From positions 17,501 to 81,500 of the forward strand of contig JAXCGZ010020812.1 in assembly GCA_037179515.1 (NCBI GenBank): a stretch of DNA of 64,000 nt, written 5' to 3'. The position numbers were made by a program, and so were the translations under genes. This DNA comes from Halocaridina rubra (taxonomy: Eukaryota; Arthropoda; Malacostraca; Decapoda; Atyidae). The notes beneath the pieces were generated by a model. It was not told where the DNA came from. It saw nothing but the letters and a program-made list of their open reading frames with translations, and made no database searches. This document shows, piece by piece, positions 37,206 to 49,077 of this stretch. The stretch's first letter is position 1. Each line of letters starts with the position of its first letter.

Positions 37206-37670
37206 TCAAATTTCATGTATATAAGATAGCCATGGATGGCAAGTATTCCAACTTCTAACAGTTTTACATTGAAAAGCCTATTTTCTTTCATTGTGTGACT
37301 TGCAGAGGTGTAAATTATATAAATTAACTATCTATTGCTCTTCTTTGTCTTTTGAAATTTGGAATATTAATATATCATGTTTTCTTTATTTTTTCCTAGT
37401 TTGACCCTGGATTGTACTTTAAATATGATGCGCTGGATATGTCCTCAAGCTTTGGAGAATAATAGATATTTCCTAATTTCAATAAGTCTTTGTGTTTACT
37501 CAAGATATAATACATAGCTATGGTACACTAATTTCATTGTATGTGAAACTAATTAAAGTGAACAAAAACTCTGCTGTGCATTAAATGCAAGTCTCTTCTG
37601 CAATTAATATATTGGAGGCCGGATGAATCAACTCCCGTGACAGAAGGTCTCTTGTGTAGTTTTGCTAAAT

Positions 37671-40445
37671 ATGGATGAAGATAAACTAGCAGGTGATAAG
37701 TACAGTCCTCTAAATTTGAATAAAAATAAAGACAATTTTTATCGTGTTAGAGGGGACCATAGTCCAATATACATAAGGGAAGGTAGGAACAGCTCCTCTG
37801 AAGTGGAAAATAACAAGTACAATCCTTTATTTGTCCACAAAGACAGCAGATTAGCTATGGATGTTCATGGAAACAGAAACTTTCTTGAAACTGAAGCAGA
37901 AGGACAATATTTTGGTAAAGTGAGTGCTCATCGTAGCTATGAAGTGGACAGTCAACGTTTTCCTAAAGCGAGTAATAATCGCATCCTTGAAGCAGATGGC
38001 CAGTATTTTGGCAGAATGAGCGAACCTCGTAATCATGGAGCAGACGAGCAGTGTTTTGCCAGAATGAGTGATCATCGTAGTCATGAGTCGGGCTTGCAGT
38101 ATGTAGGTAGAATGAGTGATCATCGCAGCCAAGAAGTGGACAGGCTTTGTTTAGCTCGAATGAATGAAATTCGCAACCAAGAATCGTATGGACAAAGTTT
38201 TTCTAGAATTAATGATCTCCGTAGCCTTGGAGTTGGTGAGCAGAATTATACTAGAATAAGTGATCATTGCATCCATGATACAAACAGACAGAACTTTGCC
38301 AGAGTGAATAGTCATCGCAGCCATGAAGCTGATGAACAGGATATTGCTAGAGTGAGTGACCATCGCAGCCATGAAACAGACAGGCAGAGTTTTGTTAGAG
38401 GGAGTAACGATCACAGCCATGAAGCAGATGGGCAAAGTTTTGCAAGAGTGAGTAATCACTGCAGTCGTGAATCAGACAGACAGAGTCATACAAAACTGAG
38501 TGATCATCGCAGCCTTGGAGCAGATGGGCATGGTTTTGCCAAACCAAGCGATCATCGCACTCATGAAGCAGATGTTCCATGTTTTGGAAAAGTGACTGAC
38601 TATCATAACGAAGATGACATTTCCAGCGACAAAAAGGTTAATCAGAAATGTTTTCGTGCTGTGAATCTGGCTCAAGATTATCATCAGCCTGTAACAAAGC
38701 AGGAGAATACCTCCTCTAACCTGTATGCCATGTGTGTATCGTCTGACAGTGTAAAAGATAAACAAGAACAAGGAACAACAGATGAATATCCACACCTCGA
38801 GCCCATTAGAATCCGAATAACCAGGGTTGCTGGAGGAGCAAGTGAAGATGATGCGAATGGCACGTTTGAAGAAGAAGATAAGCATAGCGATGGCAAAGCT
38901 TCGGATGACCAGTCTGATGCAGATGAAAATGAAATGGAATCTGAAGAAAGAGATAAGGAATGGCATACTTGCAAAGTTTGCCAAAAAGTATTCTTTAATA
39001 AGAAGACACACACAAAACATGTGCAAAGCTGCCACGGGGAGAGACAGAATTGTCAAGTGTGCGGTAAATTATTCAGTAGGCGAGATACGCTCCAGAAGCA
39101 TGTGAATGCTGTGCACGATCAATCGAAGTCATACTTGTGCGACATATGTGGACACATGAGTTCGTATCCATACACATTCAAGAATCATATGTTAGGTCAT
39201 GGAGATGCTAAGTGTCACATATGTTATGTATGTGGGAAGACCTTTAATAACTCGACAAAGTTGAAATCTCATCTGTTGGTGCACAGCGACGAAAAGCGGT
39301 TCGAATGCAAAGAGTGCGGCCGTAAATTTCGTAGAAGTCATGAATTGCAGTGTCACAATAGGATTCACACGAAAGAAAAACCCTACAAATGCGACCTGTG
39401 TGACAGGAGCTTTACGCAGTCGAGTAGCTTGAAGACCCACCTGAAGATGCACATGGGGGAGAGACTTCATGAATGCAACATATGTGAGGAAAGATTCGGT
39501 CATAAGTATCAGTTACAACTTCACATGAGAACCCACACAAAAGAGAAACCGTTTCAGTGCGAGACCTGTGACAAGAGCTTCACGCAAGTGAGCAGTCTGA
39601 AGACACACATGAAAGCACACAACAATAACAAAGACAACTTATGCCCTTTGTGCGGAGAAGCTTTCGCTCTGAAAAATACTCTCAAAATACACTTAATGAG
39701 GCACAGGGGAGAAAAACCTCATAAGTGCACAGTTTGTGACAAGAGCTTTACCCAGTCTAGCACTCTAAAGACGCATCTGCGCACTCACGCTAAAAACAAA
39801 CCTATGTGCCGTTCCGGCCGCCGAAAGGAAAAGATTATCGAAGAGAACATTCAAATGTCAAATGAGGATGCCGATCCTGCTAACAAGAACCACAAATGCG
39901 ATTTGTGTGGTATGTGTTTTTCTCTGAAAAACACACTGAAGATTCATGTGATGAGGCACAGGGGAGAGAAACCGCACAAGTGCGAGATATGCGAAAAGAG
40001 CTTCACTCAGTCCAGCACGTTGAAAATCCACATGCGAACTCACACAGGTGATAAACCTTATTCTTGTGATGTTTGCGGCATGCAGTTTGCCTACAATTAT
40101 GTACTCCAGAAACATAATTTGACTCACAAAGGTGAGATTTTAGAATATGCCGGTTATGATTCAGATGCTGATGACATAAACGACATTATAGAGCAGACAG
40201 CGAGTGACATGAACGATGATGTAGAGCAGAAAACGAGTGACATGAACGATGATGTAGAGCAGAAAACGAGTGACGTGATCGATGGTGTAGAGCAGGAAGC
40301 GAACGAAGTAATAAAACCCAAGACTGCTGACAATGACCGGGAAACCACTAAAAATTTAGGAATTTTTGATAGTGTTGATACTAAAGATTTGACAATTGAG
40401 GAAATGAAGAAAGAAATTAGTAGGGTCTTATATGAGGCACATTAA
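37671..40445 (+). CDS. Thirteen-finger C2H2 zinc-finger protein with N-terminal 16-residue repeats
   Basis: One open exon of 924 codons. The start is the first ATG (MDEDKLAGDKYSPLN); the frame is open a few codons further 5' but without an ATG. Residues about 77-316 are fifteen 16-residue units of the type D-x-Q-x-F-A-R-x-S-D-H-R-S-H-E-A. An acidic region follows (about 385-430). Thirteen C2H2 fingers occupy about 432-820, most with TGEKP-like linkers (THTKEKPYKC, RHRGEKPHKC). Fingers of the KSFTQSSTLKTH type recur, so the array grew by duplication. The tail has an 11-residue repeat (SDMNDDVEQKT). It is presumably a nuclear DNA-binding regulator, but I recognise no ortholog. No KRAB, ZAD, SCAN or BTB domain is visible. 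Confidence 0.93.
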   Translation: MDEDKLAGDKYSPLNLNKNKDNFYRVRGDHSPIYIREGRNSSSEVENNKYNPLFVHKDSRLAMDVHGNRNFLETEAEGQYFGKVSAHRSYEVDSQRFPKASNNRILEADGQYFGRMSEPRNHGADEQCFARMSDHRSHESGLQYVGRMSDHRSQEVDRLCLARMNEIRNQESYGQSFSRINDLRSLGVGEQNYTRISDHCIHDTNRQNFARVNSHRSHEADEQDIARVSDHRSHETDRQSFVRGSNDHSHEADGQSFARVSNHCSRESDRQSHTKLSDHRSLGADGHGFAKPSDHRTHEADVPCFGKVTDYHNEDDISSDKKVNQKCFRAVNLAQDYHQPVTKQENTSSNLYAMCVSSDSVKDKQEQGTTDEYPHLEPIRIRITRVAGGASEDDANGTFEEEDKHSDGKASDDQSDADENEMESEERDKEWHTCKVCQKVFFNKKTHTKHVQSCHGERQNCQVCGKLFSRRDTLQKHVNAVHDQSKSYLCDICGHMSSYPYTFKNHMLGHGDAKCHICYVCGKTFNNSTKLKSHLLVHSDEKRFECKECGRKFRRSHELQCHNRIHTKEKPYKCDLCDRSFTQSSSLKTHLKMHMGERLHECNICEERFGHKYQLQLHMRTHTKEKPFQCETCDKSFTQVSSLKTHMKAHNNNKDNLCPLCGEAFALKNTLKIHLMRHRGEKPHKCTVCDKSFTQSSTLKTHLRTHAKNKPMCRSGRRKEKIIEENIQMSNEDADPANKNHKCDLCGMCFSLKNTLKIHVMRHRGEKPHKCEICEKSFTQSSTLKIHMRTHTGDKPYSCDVCGMQFAYNYVLQKHNLTHKGEILEYAGYDSDADDINDIIEQTASDMNDDVEQKTSDMNDDVEQKTSDVIDGVEQEANEVIKPKTADNDRETTKNLGIFDSVDTKDLTIEEMKKEISRVLYEAH
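37899..38618 (+). repeat. 48-bp coding tandem repeat, 15 units
   Basis: Unit such as agtgatcatcgcagccatga + agcagatgg.cagagttttgccagagtga. It encodes the 16-residue repeats of the zinc-finger protein. No frame break in any unit, and third positions vary more than the first two in conserved columns (H, R, S, F). Confidence 0.92.
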
Positions 40446-40796
40446 ACTGTTAAATGTTGTGTACTTTAGTGCAAGTATGAGTAACCAGTCTCTGTTACAG
40501 AGTGAAGAATTCAGATTTTCAAGTTGAATATGAAACTTGCATCAACAGACTCAAGTAATGAGATGGAAGTACTTCTGTGCAATTTAAATTGCAATGCTTA
40601 TTTAAGTTGACATGATATAGGTTAATCTCTTTTTGTCCCTCCTTAATATAAATAGAATGTAGATCATAGGAATAGTGTGCATTAGTACATGCAGAGTTTA
40701 TGTTGTACAAGCATTTTCGTACTGTATTTCTGAATGCGAATTTTGCCTGTATGTAGAGTTTTATCTCAACTGCTAGTTCGAGACTCAGTGTATTCT

Positions 40797-40894
40797 TTGT
40801 TGTACTGTTAAATACATGAATGCATATACTATACTGCCATGATTATATTATTATGGCAGTACAGTATGTGTTCATGTATTTAACAGCACAACAA
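40797..40894 (+). other. Near-perfect hairpin in the zinc-finger 3' UTR
   Basis: The left arm 40797-40840 pairs with 40853-40894 around a 12-base loop (gattatattatt). The arms differ at only a few positions (for example aatgcata against tatgtgtt). About 350 bases after the stop codon. Could be a tiny foldback transposon or a structured RNA. Confidence 0.8.
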
Positions 40895-41204
40895 TGAATA
40901 GTTTTTTTTATTTGAAAAGTACTTATTTACAGTTTGTACTTGCAGCTAAAGCATTTCATGTTGTTACAATGTCGTGTTTGAGTGTATTGTGTGATTTAAA
41001 CTTGTTTTTCATTCTCAGTTTTGTTTTTGTTATACCCCATTGATGTAGTAAAATCTTTGGTTTAAGTATATCTCGCTTGTATGTCTTTAGTTTTGGGTGC
41101 TCTGGAAAATGAAACTTGCTAAACTAGCATTAATGTGATAATACAACCTGAACTCCATTGATATTTCTCCACTCAGTTTATATTTGAAGATGGTATCAAT
41201 GTCA

Positions 41205-41210
41205 AATAAA
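41205..41210 (+). promoter_or_regulatory. Candidate poly(A) signal of the zinc-finger gene
   Basis: AATAAA 760 bases after the stop. Another lies at 41995-42000. Confidence 0.4.
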
Positions 41211-41559
41211 ATATATCTGATGGAAATAAGGAGATATTTCGTACTGTTATATTGCCAGCTGTCCAGGACACAAAGTTTATGTTATGCTAATATTTAAGAA
41301 TATATTTTTTTTAGGTACCATTATTGTCATCACCCGTAGTTATTTAAAGAATATAGTTTTGAATGCATTTTAGTTGTACTCCCTTTTACCCGGCATAATC
41401 GCTTAATTGCTTTTGGTAAATACGCTTAATGAACTTTATATTTAGTGGACCATTTGTCAAGGTCATCCATCATTTCAGTTTTGATTATAGCCTGATTTTC
41501 ACTAGACGTAATACTGAGTTAATTTGAGTTGTCGTGCCCCACTATATTGGTGGTACCAT

Positions 41560-41800
41560 CCGTATGAGGAAAGTAACAAAACGAAATGTCGTTTCATAAT
41601 TTTGCAACAACCATTTGTGAGTTCAATGCTGGCTGCTGGAAAATAATAATAAAACTAGATGTTTAATTTTATGCTACTTTATTTGTACGTATCATTACCA
41701 TCCTTACAGTGAAAGTAGCATAAAATGAAACCGCGTTTCATATTGATATTCCAGCAATCAGTTGTGAATTAAGTCCTGGCTGCTAGAAAATAATAATTGG
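41560..41800. repeat. Decayed tandem duplication, about 125 bp x2
   Basis: Two units share gaaa(tg/cc)(t)cg.gtttcata, agttgtgagtt/gttgtgaatt, ctggctgctggaaaataata and catttta-rich ends. Confidence 0.55.
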
Positions 41801-42689
41801 TTTTAGTGTTAATTTTTCTTAGTCGATATTGTAGCGAAGGTGCTCTGTTAAAACTGATGTATTTAAGAATGGTACAGAGTTAAAAAGTTATTACTTGTAA
41901 TGATGAAAGCATTCCTAAACTAGATAGCTGAAGCAGGTGGGGAATTCTTTTGGGAATATACTGACCGAGTTATTTATTTAAGTGTAGCAATATGAATAAA
42001 ATATAATTAATTTCTTAATTAAATGCACTTACCCATATATAGCTAGAGCAGATGCGGGTCTCTTTTTGGAATAGAATGTACAAGAGACATAGCTTATGAA
42101 CTTATTTTTTTAGTACTTAACTTCACTTATTGTAGTTAGTTTACACCTGTGGTAGAGTACGGTGTGCCGTCTTTTCTTTTAAGTACCTGGGACCCGGTGT
42201 GCTTGTACTTTCATCACGAATGTGAATCTCTTTTATTCTAATCCTAGTCATCGGTGAACGTCTGTAGCATTTTTATTTGTTGTTTATGAAATGATGTCAA
42301 GTGATGTTACTATCCGATATTTAATATAACTGGTCTCATGAAGAACAGCTATTAAACATTGCCTGCTGAGGTCAGACACTATGAAGTAATCTGATTTAAT
42401 TGAGAGCATTAAGTTATGTGACTTGGTTCAATTTTCATGTGTATTATGCACTGACTTTATTATGTTCATCTTTATAATGAGAAAATTACAAAAACCTTAT
42501 ATGCAGTAATTTCTCAACTTCTATAATTTTTGCTTTATGGAGCTTTTTGCTCCTGATAGTATGGTAAAATAAAATATGACTAAATTTCAGTGTATGCAAC
42601 TTTACGTTGATCAGTAGAATATGTTAAGAACCCATAAAGATAGAAAAAAACTTTGGAGTCCAGACATTTTGAAGCACATATGACAAGCA

Positions 42690-43125
42690 TTTCTTTTTCT
42701 TCGTCGCCAGCTTTATTAGCCTGACTTTATACGGGGTTGCTGTTTTTGATTAGCCGTCTCCACCTGCGTCTTTGTCTTATCATGTTTGTATCCAGGTCCT
42801 TCTCCTTCATAGGCAATGCTATATGTTCATTCCCTCTTGCCTTTCAAGCATTTGTCGCTTGCAGTTATGTTCCTCATATATATATCGTTTCATTTGCTGT
42901 AACCTCGTTCCACCCTCTTACGCGAGTAACTTGATATCATCATTATCATCATCAAATCTTTCGGCTTCTCCTGTTGGGTCTCCACAGCGGATCAATTGTC
43001 TCCATATCACCCTATCCCCTGTGTCCTCCTATGTAACACTACACACCCTCATGTCCTTTATCGCCACATCCGTAAATTTAGTTTTTGGCCTACCTCTCCC
43101 CCTCTTGATACTATTCCACAGGCAA
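42690..43125 (-). pseudogene. Retroelement C-terminal fragment
   Basis: Read on -, the segment around 43110-42955 gives RGRPKTKFTDVAIKDMRVCS, then DTGDRVIWRQLI and CGDPTGEAERFD. This basic RGRP..W..LI..CGDPT ending is typical of the C terminus of some arthropod non-LTR retrotransposon polyproteins. One stop interrupts it. No RT motif is visible further along. Confidence 0.55.
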
Positions 43126-43129
43126 ATTT

Positions 43130-44015
43130 AAGATCAAACTGAATAATTTAAACTTAATGTTACTCCCCTTTTCTTATCCCTTACATATGAGGGTCAATTC
43201 CATCTGATATGCTGTGAAAAACTATGTCCCCTCATTAATATTTGTTATTATCACTAGAGTAATTAACCCTCAAAGTCCAGGCAATCTATGGAAAACATCC
43301 TGCCTCAATTGCATTTGAGTACACTAACATTCACCTCACTGGATGCTCTATATAAGAAATGAGGGGGATAAAAGATGCCACACAACACCAGAAAACATTG
43401 GCATGCCATAGAAAGTGTTCTGGCGCCCATTTTATTCTGAAACAAGCCCTTGGAATTTGAACTCAATTTTCATGTCGACCTGGTTTAGTGCGCATTCTTT
43501 TGAAATGACGCAATCTGCCCTTAACGGGTCAGTATTTATGCTTATCACTGAATATAATTAATGCTGTTAGAGGTATGGATAAAATATGCAATGCATTCTC
43601 TGGGTGCTTTTCACCTACTACTACTGGTACTACTACTATCACTGCTACTACTACTGATACTATATTCACTGAATGGCACCACTACAGGATTACCAGTTTA
43701 TGGAATGTAATCATGAATTCATATCTGTAAATAATAAATATTCACTTTTATTTCCTGTTTCGCAGTTTTGTAGCTTACTAGACTAATTATCATAGTCATT
43801 GAATACTGACAGTATTATTTTTTAATAATATAACATAAAGAATGGTATAAATGTTTTTTCAGTCAGCTGTATTTTGTCTTGAAAGAGATGGTATCAAGTC
43901 CATACAAATTAAGAAATACACTTGCATTTTAGAGGTGATATGACACTTTATCATGGATTTACTACCCCCAAGCTGAAAATGCATATGCAAGAGGTGCAGC
44001 GCTCAGTATACTGTC
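43130..44015. other. Intergenic, no gene seen
   Basis: AT-rich; a short cta-rich run near 43615-43665. No ORF with homology. Confidence 0.45.
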
Positions 44016-44019
44016 TACT

Positions 44020-44440
44020 TTGTCCTCTTTGTCTTCAGCTTTAATCCATTTTTATGTGGGGGCGCTGTTCTTGCTGGTCACGTTCAGATATGTGAAGTCA
44101 CACACCCAAAACATTATACTGTACTCTTATTCCTGGCTGACCGCTGCTCGCAGTCTCTCGGATGTAGCGCCTTTCTTTGTCAGGCAATCCACCAGTTATA
44201 TCCTTTGTCTCTCCCTCTCCAACACTCTTGTAAAACTTGTGTCAATCTGCAGTCTCCTGTCTTCTATGTATTTGCATAAATGAAGAGCATCACTAAGCTC
44301 TTTATTATCCACATACCATTTGATCTTATATTTTCTACCTCTTGACATATCACTCATAATGCTGGCGAGGTAAACATCAGTATCAGAACACTCAAGCAGC
44401 GCCAGGGCCTCAGCAGATACGGGAGGTTAACTTGCCTGCT
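44020..44440 (-). pseudogene. Copia-type pol fragment (RNase H end)
   Basis: Read on -, 44420-44130 gives PVSAEALALLECSDTDVYL, KWYVDNKELSDALHLCKYIE, RRLQIDTSFTRVLERE, a stop, then LVDCLTKKGATSERLRAAV. The order VDNKxLxDAL, then RLxIDxxxxxxxxER, then LxDCLTKKGA is that of the RNase H end of copia-like retrotransposon polyproteins. One stop and no RT upstream in readable form. Confidence 0.6.
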
Positions 44441-44699
44441 CTTCCGATTTTGCCAAAATATGGGACATCTTGCTACATTAGAATCGTTTATGAAGATTGG
44501 CAAAGGAAGCATCTGGAAAAGCTTCGATATAGCAGTCTGCAGTCAACCGCATTTTTGGCATGTACAGACTTACTTTATCACTTTTAACTCTGCCAAACTC
44601 CATGTTGAATCTGTGTTAAGCTGCTACAATAGCCAATTTTTTGCCACACTCAATTCACACACATCAAAGGCAGCATCAGGCTTAGTATGTGTGTAGTGT

Positions 44700-46240
44700 G
44701 TTTTGCACTCTTAAGTTTTCCAATTTATGCCTGGTACTCAGTTTTCTGTGACTAATATGGAAAACATTTGCCTGAAAAATATCATGTTTAGGAATATTTT
44801 GATTTAATAAGTTGTGTTTAGTTTTTCATAGCCATGGTGGTTTATGCTCTCATTTCATGTAGTCAGTGATTTTACTGAGATTCCACCGTTTTCTCCTGCT
44901 TTTCATAATTTCACCTTGTCAAATCTGATTTATTGTTAGGCGGTTTTCATATTCCTCAAACGAGTGTTGCTTAATTCTCATATATCGTAATCTTAGTGGA
45001 TGGACCCTGAATAGATTTATTAGTTCATGAAGGATGCTATTGAACAGGTTAGTTGCAGATATCACTGTGAGAAACTGAACAGCCTCTTCGTTTGTAGCTT
45101 GTCTTCTCTTTCGTAATTTTTTTTATCTGTATCATGAAGAAAATTTATCTAGAGATCTGTTGAAGGAGAATCATTAAAAGTTAAGGGATCATTTTATTTG
45201 AAAGTGGTCAAGTTGAATATTTATATTTTGATAATTGAATCATGTTGCTGTTTTTATGGTTTGCTTGCTAGAAGTAACGAGGACATACTGTCGATGATGT
45301 TAGTGAAGATAATTTTATATTGCTAAATGATCACTGACTTGTAGTAAGATTAAATATTTCAGTGTAAGTAAATATCATGATGCTATATGTTATGGATTAA
45401 ATTTTTTGTGCAGTATATGCTAAGTGATTTTACTCCACTCGAATAACTAAGAATTTAGGCAGGTGCTTCTTAGATTAAATGCAATTGAGAATTTTTTCTT
45501 ATATTTATTTAGAGCTCAATGACAGGTATAAGACATTTATGACATAGTGATAGATATCCCTGTTTAGCTCTCTCTGAGTTAAGAAACTGTTGTAGATCTG
45601 AACGGTTTTCATTAAACCGTGTGTTGAATAAAAATATCCTGTGAAAAAACTTGTGCGTGGTTTAGTTTTCCATTCAAGTGTTTAATCTTTTCTAAGATCT
45701 AGTTCTATGATTTACAATATGTTTTTATTTGGAAATCGAGATAAAAATATTTTAAATTTGGTTACTATGAAAAGTAACATAAAAACTTTTTGCATTCAAG
45801 CACTAGTGTTAATTACACTAGAAAGTGCTTTCAAAATGCATCGGTATAATCTTGACCTCTTAAAGACATTATCGTTATATATTTGTGAATGTATCTATTC
45901 TTCGTAGTTTTTAAACAAAATTGTATAGACATGCACAATACGATTAATCGAAAATGACTTCAGTTCTGCTTATGTGTAGATAGGATATGTCTTCCTTGTG
46001 ATTACAGGCTCCTGTATACAGGTCTGAATTCTTGTTATTCTTTGACTCTATACATACCTTTTTGGTTTTTACTTTAAGGAAAGTTATTACTATTTAATTA
46101 CAGTATCCAGATGTACAAACTTTGATAGCTATCCATTTTAGATGATCGTATTAGGAATTAAAACACTCATGAATTTAATTATTAATATTTAACAAGGCAA
46201 CTAATAGCCTGTAAGATGAGCAAGAAACATCCACACTTAT
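44700..46240. other. Intergenic, no gene seen
   Basis: AT-rich single-copy-looking sequence; short ORFs only. AATAAA motifs (for example near 45635) without an upstream gene end. Confidence 0.45.
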
Positions 46241-46762
46241 AGAGTGTCATGCTTAAAAAAGTCTAGTTATAAATGTGGAGATATTCCTTGTCCAGGTCTT
46301 ATTGTAATGTATTGTTGGTCCGTACGTGGTAAACCTGGACAACCCTGTTTGATAAAATATGAAGCATTCAAAGTACGCTGTTCATTGTTTGACATTACTG
46401 GTTTTTTGTATATTGCCTCTGTTACGCAAAGCTAGCACATTACATGATGTAGATACATTGTTGTTTATTATCCCCTATTCAGACCTATATAAATTCCTTA
46501 CTTTGTATTTATAATTACACTGTTTGGTTAGAGGGTCAAAATTACACCTTCATGTTATTTTGAGTGTCATAGAGGGCAACAAAAATTATAGGGTAATGAG
46601 GAGTTCGCAATCCTTTGATCAATAAATTTCTTAATCTACAGGATAACAGTTGATGAAAGAGATGAGGACAGTCTGAGTACAAAACCTTGCTATCTTTGTT
46701 TCTTTTGTAAAAGTTTTGCTCACCCTGCTAACTAAATCAAGTTTCAGCATAATGTAAAGAAA

Positions 46763-46911
<149 letters not shown>

Positions 46912-46969
46912 GAAAGTCGCAGAAGTTTAGGGCGATTTGAAGATGTTGGAGAGAAGAGAACATTGCACC

Positions 46970-47760
46970 TACCTGCAAAAAAAAGGATAAAAACCCAGCT
47001 CTCAACTAAAGACCATTTTACCAATTAGTATAGTATGCAAAGCTATGGAGAACTTCTGAGACAACATATTTTTGTTTACTTAAATTCTTATTTTTGTCAG
47101 CAAGACACGTGACCAGAGGTAGCAACTCTACACCAACAAATTTGCTGGAGGATTATGAAAAGGGAATTATCTTCTTCCTTGAATGAAAAGGTTGATAAGA
47201 TTTCATGTTTAGATTTTCAGAAAGAACTGCAATCCCTTAAAGGATACCCATTAAGAAGCTGCAAAACTGGTGAGAATGAGTGGAGACATATATGACACGA
47301 GATATGATGAAATCTTATTTCAGAGGGAAGAGAACAATAAGTCGGAGAAAGACATGTATTTATAACTTGAAGAAGGTAAGCAGTGGGGTTCCGTAGAGAT
47401 TCTTTTGTTCCTTATGCATTTATGTGATCTGCCAAAGTATATATATGCAGTTTTAGGTATTTTGTAGATGATGCATATAATTTGAAGAAAGTAAAAGTTG
47501 AAAACAGTCTTAGTGAACTCCAGAAAGACAGCAATTGTATGAGTTGTCATATAAGTGGCCAATGATATTCTAGAATTCAAAATACAGTATATCATAATGA
47601 GTACCAATAGGAATACAAAAATTCCTTGAATGGGTATTTAAAAGTGGGAGAGGTACTTGGAGAAAAAATGAAATGGCAGATGCATACTGGCTGTTTTATC
47701 TCTAGAAATGTACAAAATATGGCTGACATATGGACAAAGAATTATTCAGAACAAACTACA
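46970..47760 (+). pseudogene. Decayed LINE reverse-transcriptase fragment
   Basis: The text ctctcaactaaagaccattt, atagtatgcaaagctatgga, gagacaacatatttttgt, gattttcagaaagaactgc, ggtaagcagtggggttccgt, ttgttccttatgcattta and tttgtagatgatgcata follows 31775-32280 of the intact LINE in order. Many frameshifts. Confidence 0.8.
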
Positions 47761-47953
47761 TAAAAACGTGATATTTCCACTTATTATTGTCGAGAATGGG
47801 GAAGGAGCAGCAGAGATATTTGCTGTTTTCTTGCCCCGCTTAGTAATGGGGATGCTTTATATTCTGAAAATGTGAAAAAATCCACTTATTCGTGTCGAGA
47901 ATGGGGAAAAAAAAAAAAAAAACTATTTCCATTTCAATACAATGGGTATTCGT

Positions 47954-48104
47954 CAGCCAGGGCAAGCCCCAACCCCCCACTGTGGTGTCCAACCACAGCA
48001 GTTCCTGCCAGTAAACAGCTTAAACTCTCGGTCTTGGACGGGAACCGATCTTTCGACCTCGTGAATGCGAAGCCAGCACGTTACCACTGTACCATTCCAA
48101 TTAA
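47954..48104 (-). mobile_element. tRNA-derived SINE, family 4
   Basis: Read on -, the head ggtacagtggtaacgtgctgg, cttcgcattcacgagg and the B-box-like cggttcccgtcc resemble a tRNA. The body accgagagtttaagctgttt and ggaactgctgtggttgg follow. Single copy in the window. Confidence 0.6.
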
Positions 48105-48107
48105 TGG

Positions 48108-48232
48108 GAAACGGTCCTAGGTTAGAAAAGGCAATCACTCAGGGTAACGGTAGCACTTGGCCAAACCAAAGTCCTTCGCAGGAAGGCACCGTCCTAGTTC
48201 TTAATAGAAAAAGGACTCCATTTGTAGAACCA
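48108..48232 (+). mobile_element. SINE family 1, headless fragment
   Basis: Body and tail only: acggtcctaggttagaaaag, caatcactcagggtaacg, aaagtccttcgcaggaaggc, accgtcctag, aaaggactcc. Abuts the family 4 SINE. Confidence 0.75.
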
Positions 48233-48880
48233 AGTGTACCATAGATATTCATGCACAAAAATCGATTATATGAAATAAAAATTTTATAAGAAAATATAAA
48301 ATATTATTAAAGTAGTAAAATAATACAAAACAAAATAATAAAGAAACAATAAAATAAAAGCGAATAAAGTTTTAATTGAAGCAATGAAATTATATAGAAT
48401 GAAATAAAATGCAATTTTAGAAGAGGTAATAAAACACAGCGAGATAAAGATATGTATTACAAAGTAATATAAGAAACAATACCGATTTTTTTTTGGCATG
48501 TAAAAAATATTAAAGAAACACTACTAAATTGTTCTCTTTCCACCTGGTAGAACGGAGAGTTTCCGCGGCGTCGGGGAAACGTAGGTAAATATGTCTCGTT
48601 ATTTATGAATAGCTCATTAATTATGTAATTAACAGGGACATTGTGACTAGTGCAGAATTTTTATGAATATAGCATCATATTGACTTGTTGTCATCATGTA
48701 ATTTCATTTCAGGAAAGTGACCATTTGATTTTCATAGCTTTGGGGATTTTCCTTACGGATAAATAAATTATAATTGGTAATAAATATTAAAAATATAAAT
48801 ATATATTTTTTTTAGCATTGAAGATATCTAGGTTATATTTACTGATTTTATTCTTGCTCTAAATTATCCATAACTTGTGG

Positions 48881-49040
48881 CCGCCGTGGCCGAGTGGTAA
48901 GGCACGAGACTTTGATTCGTCAAGTTGCGAGTTCGCGGCCTGGTGCTGTCAGAGGGTAGGGCAACGGTCGCTCTTGCCAAACCCAAAGTCCTTAGCAAGG
49001 AGGCACCGTCCTTGGCCTTAGTAGAAAAAGGCAGTCCGTC
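48881..49040 (+). mobile_element. tRNA-derived SINE, family 1
   Basis: Clear head gccgccgtggccgagtggta, aggcacgagactttgattcg, gcgagttcgcggcc, then a shortened body (gggtagggcaacggtcgctc, aaagtccttagcaaggagg). The gccgagtggtaaggc A-box is well kept. Confidence 0.85.
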
Positions 49041-49077
49041 TTATGGTAGCAGTTAGGATACAGATTCCTTTCATGCC

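Noticed and set aside
38472..39056. Antisense ORFs across the zinc-finger gene, including hydrophobic ones
   Set aside because: They arise from the reverse complement of the 48-bp repeat and finger codons. The + strand frame is complete and strongly motif-supported.
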